Shown here: piece after piece, positions 1 through 6,467 of the stretch
Layout of the letters: each line of letters starts with the position of its first letter
Numbering within the stretch: position 1 is the stretch's first letter
Assembly: GCA_003519585.1 (NCBI GenBank)
Contig: DOWL01000033.1
Span: forward strand, 1-19,903
Source of the DNA: Nocardioides sp.
Lineage (GTDB): Bacteria; Actinomycetota; Actinomycetes; Propionibacteriales; Nocardioidaceae
DNA length: 19,903 nt
Direction: 5' to 3'
Translations under genes and position numbers: made by a program
Notes under the pieces: model-generated
Seen by the model: the letters and a program-made list of their open reading frames with translations, nothing else
Told to the model about the DNA's origin: nothing
The model's database searches: none

Positions 1-183
1 CAGGATCAGCGCGGCGAGCCCGAAGACGGTGGCGGTCGAGTTCTCGAGCAGCTGGATCCCGATGTCGTTCGGGGAGAGCTGCTGTGCCGCGATGCCGGAG
101 CCGACGACGACAGCGACGAGGAGGCCGGTGCCGAGGAACTCGGCGAGTAGCCGACGTGGGAGCGGTTGGGTCGCGTCGCGCAT
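1..183 (-). CDS. Aquaporin/glycerol-facilitator family channel, N-terminal part (AqpS-like)
   Basis: This is the first 61 codons of a minus-strand gene that runs off the window at position 1. The translation starts MRDATQPLPRRLLAEFLG and continues into a hydrophobic first helix (TGLLVAVVVGSGIA) and then LLENSTATVFGLAALIL, the usual beginning of MIP-family channels found in actinobacterial ars operons. The NPA motifs lie outside the window. In ars clusters such channels are known or proposed to pass arsenite or methylated arsenicals down a gradient, in place of an ArsB/Acr3 pump, once ArsC has made arsenite. The ATG at 183 sits 38 bp from the divergent arsR-arsC start and has no Shine-Dalgarno, so it may be leaderless. 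The family call is fairly sure; the substrate is inferred from neighbours. Confidence 0.8.
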   Translation of the reverse strand, partial: MRDATQPLPRRLLAEFLGTGLLVAVVVGSGIAAQQLSPNDIGIQLLENSTATVFGLAALIL

Positions 184-184
184 C

Positions 185-219
185 TTGACTGAACTGCGTT
201 GCCTCAGTCAAACTTGACT
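185..219. promoter_or_regulatory. Probable ArsR operator in the aquaporin/arsR-arsC divergent gap
   Basis: TTGACTGA (185-192) and TCAGTCAA (204-211) form a perfect 8-bp inverted repeat with an 11-bp spacer, and TTGACT occurs again at 214-219. The repeats nearly fill the 38-bp gap between the two divergent start codons (183 minus, 222 plus). An ArsR-family dimer bound here would block both genes, giving autorepression relieved by arsenite. Assignment to ArsR is inferred from position and symmetry. Confidence 0.65.
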
Positions 220-221
220 CA

Positions 222-899
222 ATGAACACTGAGCAATCATCGGTTGAGCGGCGGGCGTCCGCGTTCGCAGCCCTGGGCGACCCGGTCCGGCTCGCGATCG
301 TTGACCGGCTCGCGGCGAGTGACGAGCTCCCCTCTGACCTCGCGGAAGAACTCGGCATTCGGAGCAACCTGCTCGCCCATCACCTCAACGTCCTCGAGGA
401 GGCTGGGCTGGTCCGCCGGCAGCGGTCGGAGGCCGACCGGCGACGAACTTACGTTCAGCTCGTTCCCGGCGCTGTGCCGGCCGTGGCGGGCGCGTCGGTC
501 GCCGCACCGCAGCGGGTGCTGTTCGTCTGCACCGCGAACACGGCACGCTCCCAGCTCGCGGCCTTGCTGTGGCAGGCGCTCTCCGACGTGCCCGCCGTCT
601 CCCCCGGCACGCACCCCGCTGACGCGATCGCCCCGGGCGCGGTGGCTGCGGCCAAGCGCCACCGCCTCTCACTGACCCACTCGACCAAGCCCCAGCACCT
701 CACCGACGTGCAACTCCCGGGCGACCTCGTCATCACCGTCTGCGACCGCGCACACGAAGAGCTCCACGACCCAGCCGCCCTGCACTGGTCGGTCCCCGAC
801 CCGGTCCCAGCAGGCACCACCCGTGCGTTCGAGGCCGCCGTCCACGACCTCGACACCCGCGTCCACGGACTCGCGCACCGCCTGTCCGCAGCGTCCTGA
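222..899 (+). CDS. ArsR repressor fused to low-molecular-weight-phosphatase-type arsenate reductase
   Basis: This 225-aa protein has two domains. Residues about 8-80 are an ArsR-type winged helix (ALGDPVRLAIVDRL, then LGIRSNLLAHHLNVLEEAGLVRR with an HHL recognition helix). Residues about 97-222 are a low-molecular-weight phosphatase fold with the CX5R catalytic loop C103-TANTA-R109 and a late DP motif (VPDPVPAG). It should sense arsenite and also reduce arsenate to arsenite, which feeds the adjacent efflux path. The winged helix lacks the textbook ELCVCDL cysteine pair, so its arsenite site is not obvious. ATG 222 follows the palindromic operator directly with no Shine-Dalgarno, which suggests a leaderless mRNA. 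The next gene begins 22 bp downstream in the same operon. Domain calls are confident; catalytic activity is inferred. Confidence 0.88.
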   Translation: MNTEQSSVERRASAFAALGDPVRLAIVDRLAASDELPSDLAEELGIRSNLLAHHLNVLEEAGLVRRQRSEADRRRTYVQLVPGAVPAVAGASVAAPQRVLFVCTANTARSQLAALLWQALSDVPAVSPGTHPADAIAPGAVAAAKRHRLSLTHSTKPQHLTDVQLPGDLVITVCDRAHEELHDPAALHWSVPDPVPAGTTRAFEAAVHDLDTRVHGLAHRLSAAS

Positions 900-921
900 A
901 CCCCTCTCGGAGGAGAACAAC

Positions 922-1602
922 ATGCTCGACGACCTCTACAAGCGCGACGACATCACGCTCGACCAACAGGTAGCCCTACGTCGCTCCGCCACCCGACTGG
1001 CAACCGAGTACGACGGCGTCTTCGGGAGCGAGACCATCGAGCGGTTCCTCCACTCCTCCTACGACGAGTTCGCCGACACCTCCAGCCTCCCCAACTTCCT
1101 CCCACTCCTGGCAGAGCGGTTCGCCCGCCAGCGCCTGATGGCGCTCGCCCGGGTCGAGGGCAAGGCCAACGACGGAACCCCGATCGTGCTGTTCCTCTGC
1201 GTGCACAACGCCGGCCGCTCCCAGATGGCCCTGGGCTTCTTCGAGCACCACGCCGCCGGCCGCGCGGTCGCCTGGTCCGGCGGCTCCGCCCCGGCCGCCG
1301 AGGTCAACCCGGCCGCCATCGCCGCCATGGCCGAACGCGGCATCGACATCTCCGGCGAGTTCCCCAAGCCCTGGACCGACGAGGTCGTCCAAGCCGCCGA
1401 CGTCGTCATCACCATGGGCTGCGGCGACGCCTGCCCCATCTTCCCCGGCAAACGCTACGAGGACTGGGTGCTCGACGACCCCGCCGGCCAGGACGTCGCC
1501 GCCGTACGCCCCATTCGCGATGAGATCGAGCGGCGGGTCATCCAACTGCTCGTCGCCGGGCTGGGCATCCCGGTCGAAAGTGCCGGCGCCACCTCGTCCT
1601 GA
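922..1602 (+). CDS. arsC: Arsenate reductase with N-terminal helical domain (ArsC1'-like, three-cysteine type)
   Basis: The start is ATG 922, placed six bases after a strong GGAGGAG ribosome site (909-915); a longer open frame upstream overlaps arsR-arsC and is not needed. The 226-aa product has a helical N-terminal domain of about 80 residues and then a low-molecular-weight phosphatase fold: VLFLCVHNAGRSQMA gives the CX5R loop C93-R99, and MGCGDACP gives C167 and C171. One catalytic plus two late cysteines match the thioredoxin-coupled, three-cysteine class described for Corynebacterium glutamicum ArsC1', rather than the single-cysteine mycothiol-dependent class. It reduces arsenate to arsenite in the cytoplasm. 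It is the second arsenate reductase in this operon, after the ArsR fusion. Its stop lies 19 bp from the convergent arsR-arsN stop. Confidence 0.9.
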   Translation: MLDDLYKRDDITLDQQVALRRSATRLATEYDGVFGSETIERFLHSSYDEFADTSSLPNFLPLLAERFARQRLMALARVEGKANDGTPIVLFLCVHNAGRSQMALGFFEHHAAGRAVAWSGGSAPAAEVNPAAIAAMAERGIDISGEFPKPWTDEVVQAADVVITMGCGDACPIFPGKRYEDWVLDDPAGQDVAAVRPIRDEIERRVIQLLVAGLGIPVESAGATSS

Positions 1603-1621
1603 GGACGCGCGCCTCGACGGT

Positions 1622-2533
1622 TCAGCAGACGCAGTCCCCGGCCACCGCGGCAGTCGCCGGGTCGACCGTGGCCTCGTCGTCCTTGCGGCGCTCGAGGAAG
1701 ACGGTGTCGCGCCAGACGCCGTCGAGCTGCGCGATCCGGCTGCGGACCGCCAGGGTGCGGTAGCCGGCCGAGTGGTGCAGCGCGATGCTCGCGCGGTTCT
1801 CGGGGAAGATCGAGGTCTGCAGGGTCCACAGGCCGCCGGCGTCGGCCTCGGTGACCTGGCGGTACATCAGTGCCTTGCCGATGCCCTGACCGCGGGCGCC
1901 CTCGGCGACGTAGACCGAGGTCTCGCCCACCCCGGCGTAGCAGGCCCTCGTCGAGATCGCGCTGGTCGCGGTCCAGCCGACCACCTGCCCGTCGACCTCG
2001 GCGACCCAGCGGTGGCCGGGCAGCCACTTGGTCTTGAGCTGCGTGAGAGTCGGGGTCTCGGTCTCGAAGGTCGCATTGCGGGTCGCGATGCCCTGGGCGT
2101 AGATGTCGCGGACGACCTGGAGGTCGTGGTCTTCCATGGCCCGGGTCGTGACCGTGTCGGGCCAGTCGGTCGGGCAGCACGGCCGGTCGACCATCGTGCC
2201 CATCACCACGTCCGCCGCGTGTGGGAGCCCGGTGCAGCAGGCTTGGTTGACCGAGACCATCGTCGTGCGGCCCACCCGGTCCAAGACCAGGAAGCCGACA
2301 TCCGACAGCTTGCGCACGTGGTGGGAGCAGGTCGATTGCGAGATGCCGAGCCTCTCGGTGAGCTCGCCGATGGTCATGGCACCGGCCGGGGATGCGGCCA
2401 CGGTGTGGAGCAGCTTGAGTCGCGTCGGATCCGAGATGGTGCCGAACCACTCGGCGTACTCCGCAGCGACATCGTCTGGCAGCAGGTCCGACCCGTCCAG
2501 GCGGCTGGCGACGTCGAGCACTTCGGCAGTCAT
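1622..2533 (-). CDS. ArsR repressor fused to GNAT acetyltransferase (ArsN-like)
   Basis: Minus-strand protein of 303 aa from ATG 2533 (MTAEVLDVASRL). The open frame extends to 2605, but that extension would translate the repeat-rich operator. Residues about 20-110 are an ArsR winged helix (WFGTISDPTRLKLLHTV, LGISQSTCSHHVRKLSDVGFL) followed by two cysteine pairs, NQACC and DRPCC, which are candidate As(III) ligands. Residues about 125-290 are a GNAT domain related to phosphinothricin acetyltransferases, with acetyl-CoA loop ARGQGIGKAL and the late ENRASIALHHSAGYR motif. ArsN1 enzymes of this group are known to acetylate arsinothricin and phosphinothricin, so this half may detoxify an organoarsenical while the other half represses the divergent arsO-like gene. 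The tail ends in CVC, possibly another metal ligand. The fusion is clear; the substrate is inferred. Confidence 0.88.
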   Translation of the reverse strand: MTAEVLDVASRLDGSDLLPDDVAAEYAEWFGTISDPTRLKLLHTVAASPAGAMTIGELTERLGISQSTCSHHVRKLSDVGFLVLDRVGRTTMVSVNQACCTGLPHAADVVMGTMVDRPCCPTDWPDTVTTRAMEDHDLQVVRDIYAQGIATRNATFETETPTLTQLKTKWLPGHRWVAEVDGQVVGWTATSAISTRACYAGVGETSVYVAEGARGQGIGKALMYRQVTEADAGGLWTLQTSIFPENRASIALHHSAGYRTLAVRSRIAQLDGVWRDTVFLERRKDDEATVDPATAAVAGDCVC

Positions 2534-2544
2534 GCACCAATCAT

Positions 2545-2619
2545 ATCGATCAACGTCGATGGTTGCATCCATCGACGCACGTCGATACAGTCTCACTCGA
2601 CCCATCGACGCTCATCGAT
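2545..2619. promoter_or_regulatory. Operator array for the ArsR-GNAT / arsO divergent promoter
   Basis: CGTCGATGG (2554-2562) and CCATCGACG (2569-2577) are a perfect 9-bp inverted repeat with a 6-bp spacer. CCATCGACG recurs exactly at 2602-2610, a variant half-site CGTCGATA is at 2580-2587, and ATCGAT occurs at 2545-2550 and 2614-2619. Six ATCGA-type half-sites thus lie between the divergent starts at 2533 and 2635. This is the expected place for the fused ArsR to bind, perhaps as two or three dimers. It shares no sequence with the TTGACTGA repeats of the first cassette. Confidence 0.7.
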
Positions 2620-2634
2620 CCAAGGAGTTCAGTC

Positions 2635-3984
2635 ATGGAGCACCCGGTCGTGATCATCGGAGCCGGCCCCATCGGCCTGGCCGCCGCCGCACACGCCCAG
2701 TCCCGCGGCTTGAAGGCCCTCGTCCTCGAAGCCGGCCCGGGCGCCGGTGCAGCCGTCAGCGAGTGGGGCCACGTCCGGCTCTTCTCGCCATGGTCCGAGC
2801 TCACCGACCAGGCTGCCACCGCGCTGCTCGACGCCATCGGCTGGGACGCGCCCGCGGCTTCCGACTACCCGACCGGCGCCGACTGGGTCCGTGACTACCT
2901 CCAGCCCTTGGCGAACGCGCTCGACGCCACCGATGAGGTCGATGTCCGCTACCAGCACCGCGTCATCGGGGTCGCTCGCGCCGGCCGTGACCGGCTCGTC
3001 GACGCCGGTCGCGACACCGAGCCGCTGGTGCTCCAGGTCGCCGCCCCCAGCGGCGTCACCCGGGTGATCGGGTCGGCGGTCATCGACGCCTCCGGCACCT
3101 GGGGCGGGCCGAGCCCGCTCGGCGGCGACGGACTCGCCGCCCTCGGCGAGACCGAGAACGTCGACCGCATCAGCTACCGCATCCCCAACCTGCGCAGCGA
3201 GTCCGATCGAGCCCGGTACGCCGGCAGGCACGTCGTCGTCGCCGGCACCGGCGCCTCCGCGCAGAACGTCCTGGTCGAGCTCGCCCGGCTCGCCGAGACC
3301 GACCCGGGCACCCGCGTCAGCTGGCTGGTCCGGCGCCCCACCGTCGGCAACGCCTTCGGCGGAGGCGACAACGACCAGCTCGAGGCGCGCGGCGAGCTCG
3401 GCAAGTCCGCCGAGCGGGCCGCCTCCAGCGGCGCCGTCACCCCGGTCAACGGATTCCGCGCCGCCACCATCGACCAGCAGCCCGACGGCCGGCTGACCAT
3501 CACCGACTTCGACGGCAAGACCGTGACGGATGTCGACGAGATCATCGCCGTGACCGGGTTCCGTCCCGAGCTCGACCACCTCAGCGAGATCCGCCTGGAC
3601 CTCGACCCCGTCCTCCAGGCACCCCGCGACCTCGCACCGATGATCGACCCCAACGTGCACTCCTGCGGCAGCGTCGAGCCCCACGGTGCCAAGGTCCTCG
3701 CCCAGCCCGAGCCCGGCTTCTACCTCGTCGGCATGAAGTCCTACGGCCGCGCCCCCTCGTTCCTCACCCTCACCGGCTGCGAACAAGCCCGCTCTGTGGT
3801 CGCCGCGATCGCCGGTGACCGGGAGGCCGCCGACCGCGTCGAGCTCGTCCTCCCCGACACCGGGGTCTGCGGCGGCTCCGGCGCCTTCGACGAGAACAGC
3901 GACGGTGGTGGGTGCTGCGCGCCGGCACCCGAGCTCATCACGATCGGCGGACTCGGCGGCTCACTGACCAGCGCGCGCGACTGA
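2635..3984 (+). CDS. arsO: ArsO-like FAD/NADPH flavoprotein monooxygenase
   Basis: 449-aa protein from ATG 2635, with AAGGAG (2622-2627) eight bases upstream. The N-terminus is a classic FAD Rossmann motif (VVIIGAGPIGLAAAA, residues about 5-19). A second nucleotide-binding motif, HVVVAGTGASAQNVL, lies near residue 200, and the late ITGF-type segment (IIAVTGFRPEL) near residue 305 is typical of flavin monooxygenases and FAD-dependent oxidoreductases. The C-terminal tail carries a cysteine cluster (VCGG, then GGGCCAP) that could bind arsenic or a thiol. ArsO-type proteins recur in actinobacterial ars operons beside ArsR and MFS transporters; their reaction is not firmly established, and oxidation of an arsenical is the usual proposal. 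The MFS frame follows after 9 bp, so the two are cotranscribed. Confidence 0.82.
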   Translation: MEHPVVIIGAGPIGLAAAAHAQSRGLKALVLEAGPGAGAAVSEWGHVRLFSPWSELTDQAATALLDAIGWDAPAASDYPTGADWVRDYLQPLANALDATDEVDVRYQHRVIGVARAGRDRLVDAGRDTEPLVLQVAAPSGVTRVIGSAVIDASGTWGGPSPLGGDGLAALGETENVDRISYRIPNLRSESDRARYAGRHVVVAGTGASAQNVLVELARLAETDPGTRVSWLVRRPTVGNAFGGGDNDQLEARGELGKSAERAASSGAVTPVNGFRAATIDQQPDGRLTITDFDGKTVTDVDEIIAVTGFRPELDHLSEIRLDLDPVLQAPRDLAPMIDPNVHSCGSVEPHGAKVLAQPEPGFYLVGMKSYGRAPSFLTLTGCEQARSVVAAIAGDREAADRVELVLPDTGVCGGSGAFDENSDGGGCCAPAPELITIGGLGGSLTSARD

Positions 3985-3993
3985 ACCCGCGGG

Positions 3994-5250
3994 TTGACCG
4001 ATCCACTCACCGACGCGGCCGCCAGCGGCCGGCCACCCTCCCCGCTCGGGGCGGAGCCGGCTGCTGGCGGGCTGGATTCGCCGCAGCTGCGCCGCGTCGT
4101 CGCCGTCCTCTGCGTCACCGAGATCACCTCCTGGGGCGTCCTCTTCTACGCCTTCACCGTGCTCAGCACGACAATCCGAGACAGCGAGGGATGGTCGCTG
4201 ACCTGGCTCGTTGCCTCCTTTACCGCCGCCCAGGTCGTGGCCGCGGCAACCGGGCTGTGAGTCGGTCGCCACATCGATCGTCGCGGGCCTCGCGCCGTCA
4301 TGACCGCAGGATCTGTACTCGGAGTGCTAGCGGTCCTGGCGATCGCCGCTGCGCCCAGCCTTCAGCTGTTCCTGCTGGCGTGGCTCCTCGCCGGAATGGC
4401 CATGTCGGCAACTCTGTACGCGCCTGCGTTCACCGCCATCGCCGGGTGGGCTGGTCACCGCCGCGTTCGAGCCCTCACCGCCGTCACGCTGGTCGCCGGC
4501 CTCGCCTCAACGGTCTTCGCGCCCCTGACCGCGCTGCTCCTCCAGCAGCTTTCCTGGCGCCATACCTACCTAGTCCTCGCGCTCATCCTGGTCGTGACCA
4601 TCCCGCTCCACTGGTGGGGCCTGACCCCCGCCTGGACCCCGTTGACCCACACGCACAAGAACGCGTCAGCTGGCGAGCGAGCCCGCGTCGCCCGCCAGCC
4701 CGAGTTCGTCCTTCTCGTCGCGGCCCTGACGCTCGGAGGCTTCTGCGTCTACGCGGTCGCCGTCAACCTCGTCCCGCTCCTCACCGAACATGGCATCAGC
4801 ACCACCGAGGCCGCCCTCGCCCTTGGGATCGGCGGCGCAGGCCAAGTCGCCGGCAGACTCGTCTACGGGCCGGTCCTGACACGGTTCTCAGCCCGGATTC
4901 GGACTGTTGCAACCCTCACCGCCGGAAGCCTCACCACGCTCGCGCTCGCCGTGGTCCACCAGCCACTCGCGCTCGTGGGTGCCCTGTCGTTCGCCGCCGG
5001 GGCGGCTCGAGGCATCTTTACCCTCATCGAGGCGACGGCGGTCAGCGATCGGTGGGGAGCCCAATCGCTCGGCGCTCGCAACGGCATCCTCTTCGGCGCC
5101 GTCATGGCCGCCTCCGCCTTCGCGCCCTGGCTCGGAACGCTGCTAGCGACCGCGCTCGGCGGCTATGCACCGGCTTTTGCCGTGCTCGCCCTCGGGTGCC
5201 TGCTCGCTGGCGTGCTGGTGCGACCCCACCACGCGGACGCACGGGGCTGA
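3994..5250 (+). pseudogene. MFS arsenical efflux transporter interrupted by an in-frame TGA
   Basis: One reading frame runs from TTG 3994 to TGA 5250 (418 codons) except for a TGA at 4258-4260. Before the stop are about 38 soluble residues and TM1-TM2 (WGVLFYAFTVL, TAAQVVAAATGL). Straight after it, in the same frame, comes VGRHIDRRGPRAV, the cytoplasmic loop-2-3 motif A of the major facilitator superfamily, followed by about ten more membrane segments. The stop thus splits an otherwise intact 12-helix transporter inside motif A. ATG 4300 could restart translation but would lack TM1, TM2 and motif A. The gene follows arsO by 9 bp and probably exported the arsenical processed upstream, as ArsK/ArsJ-type MFS proteins do. 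The TTG start lacks a clear ribosome site and is chosen as the only in-frame option. A sequencing error or readthrough is possible. Confidence 0.75.
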
Positions 5251-5296
5251 ACGTCCGGACAGCCGCTGACCGCCCTCCGGCCGACCACGCCGCTCT

Positions 5297-5312
5297 GCGG
5301 ACTCAAGTCCGC
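5297..5312 (+). terminator. Possible hairpin terminator after the ars operon
   Basis: GCGGACT and AGTCCGC form a perfect 7-bp stem around CA, 47 bp after the transporter stop. There is no T-run, so this is only a candidate. The rest of 5251-5485 shows no convincing gene; it should hold the promoter of the nuclease/helicase pair, but no clear hexamers were seen. Confidence 0.35.
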
Positions 5313-5485
5313 TGGCCTCAAGCTGCCTTCCAACTCACGCCTCGGTCATATGTGCTCTTCTCGGTCCATGTCTGGCAGCTCTTGCGTCGACTGACCGCGT
5401 GTCAAGGGGGCGCTGATCGAAGGCAGCGGCCAGAATCGAGTCCCGTCCGACCACACCCCCAGAACCGAAGATCGCCGCGCACACG

Positions 5486-6467
5486 ATGAGCCCCACAGCG
5501 AAAGCCGCTTCCTCCTCCGCGAAGTCGCCACCCAAGACCCCCATGAAGGCGAAGAAGGCGCAGAAGCCACCTTCAACGCATGCGGGGCCGTCTCTGAGCC
5601 CGGCTCAGGCTGCCGGGCTCGCCGCTGGACACGGCTACAAGCTCACAGAGCTGGTCACGATCAGTCCGTCGGGCCAGCCGAGCCCGGGTGCCTGCTACTG
5701 GCATGGAGGCAGTACCGAGGCACTGTCGACCGACGACCGCGAGGCGGTCGCTTGGCTCCTAGCACACGAGATCATCAGGTCCCGTACCGGCGGCAACTCC
5801 AGCTTCGACCTGTGGCTCTCGGCAGCACTCAGTGGCACCACGCTCGCTGAGGACGATGCGAAGCGAGTGCGCCCCTTCATCCGTCCGGTCTTCGGTCTAC
5901 CGCCGAAGGGAAAAGACATCGGCCACGTCGCCGGATATGTCGCCGAGTGGCTCTGGTACCTCCATGCCACCGAGCTCGCCGACGCCGCGCGTGCTCCGCT
6001 GTACCTCGAGCCGCCGAGCGGCCAGGTCACCGCACCCGGTCACGACGGCTTCGTCATCTACGAACAGACGGCTGATCAGCAGACCATCTTCCGCCTCTGG
6101 GAGGTGAAGAAGCACGACAGCTCGGCATCAGCTACCAGCGTGGTCAAACGCGCCACGACGCAGCTGAACAAGTTCGGCGATGACTACCTGGCACAGCTCA
6201 CCGCTCCGCTTTCGGAGCGAACCGACGCAGTCGGAGACATGGCACGCGAGATGGTCGATCTCTGGGTCGACGCTGACCCCCGCGCAGGCGCCGGGGTCAG
6301 CATCACCTCCACGACCACCCCGCCCCCCCACCGGATGCTTCGACGGCGTCGGAACCGCCTTGACCCAGTTCCCCGCGGCCGGCCAGATCGAGGGACTCCT
6401 GATGACAGTGACTGACCTCGAGAACCTCGCGATCGACGTCAGGAGCTACCTGTGGACCGTGCTCTAG
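5486..6467 (+). CDS. HamA-like PD-(D/E)XK nuclease-fold effector, frameshifted near the C-terminus
   Basis: The open frame from ATG 5486 ends at 6415 (309 aa), but its last 30 or so residues are arginine/proline-rich nonsense. Moving forward one base at the seven-C run (6323-6329) gives a natural tail (TALTQFPAAGQIEGLLM...) that ends at TAG 6467 and overlaps the helicase start by 16 bp, as in a coupled pair. The corrected product would have 326 aa. Residues 1-35 are a Lys/Pro/Ala-rich, probably disordered leader. The core contains HDGFVIYE and then FRLWEVKKH: D187, E206 and K208 fit the D-(X)n-EXK catalytic signature of HamA/AbpA (DUF1837-type) effectors, followed by a helix TTQLNKF. In Hachiman systems HamA is held by the HamB helicase and degrades DNA once released. 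Membership is inferred from motif, size and partner. ATG 5486 has no clear ribosome site. Confidence 0.6.
6441..6445 (+). promoter_or_regulatory. Ribosome binding site of the helicase gene
   Basis: AGGAG lies six bases before GTG 6452 and inside the end of the upstream gene's corrected frame. It fixes the helicase start at GTG 6452 and supports translational coupling of the two genes. Confidence 0.7.

Noticed and set aside
1520..2653. Long plus-strand open frame of 377 codons
   Set aside because: It is the complement of the ArsR-GNAT gene, with implausible Arg/Gly/Asp-rich composition and no domain; the minus-strand protein has clear motifs.
2629..3786. Minus-strand open frame of 385 codons
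   Set aside because: It is the antisense of arsO, Gly/Val/Asp-rich with no recognisable fold; the plus strand has FAD and NADPH motifs.
4258..4260. Selenocysteine reading of the TGA in the transporter
   Set aside because: MFS transporters are not known selenoproteins and no selenocysteine insertion hairpin was seen after the TGA; nonsense or error is simpler.
3912..5489. Plus-strand open frame of 525 codons over the transporter region
   Set aside because: It is Arg/Pro/His-rich out-of-frame sequence; the in-frame transporter helices with motif A lie in another frame.
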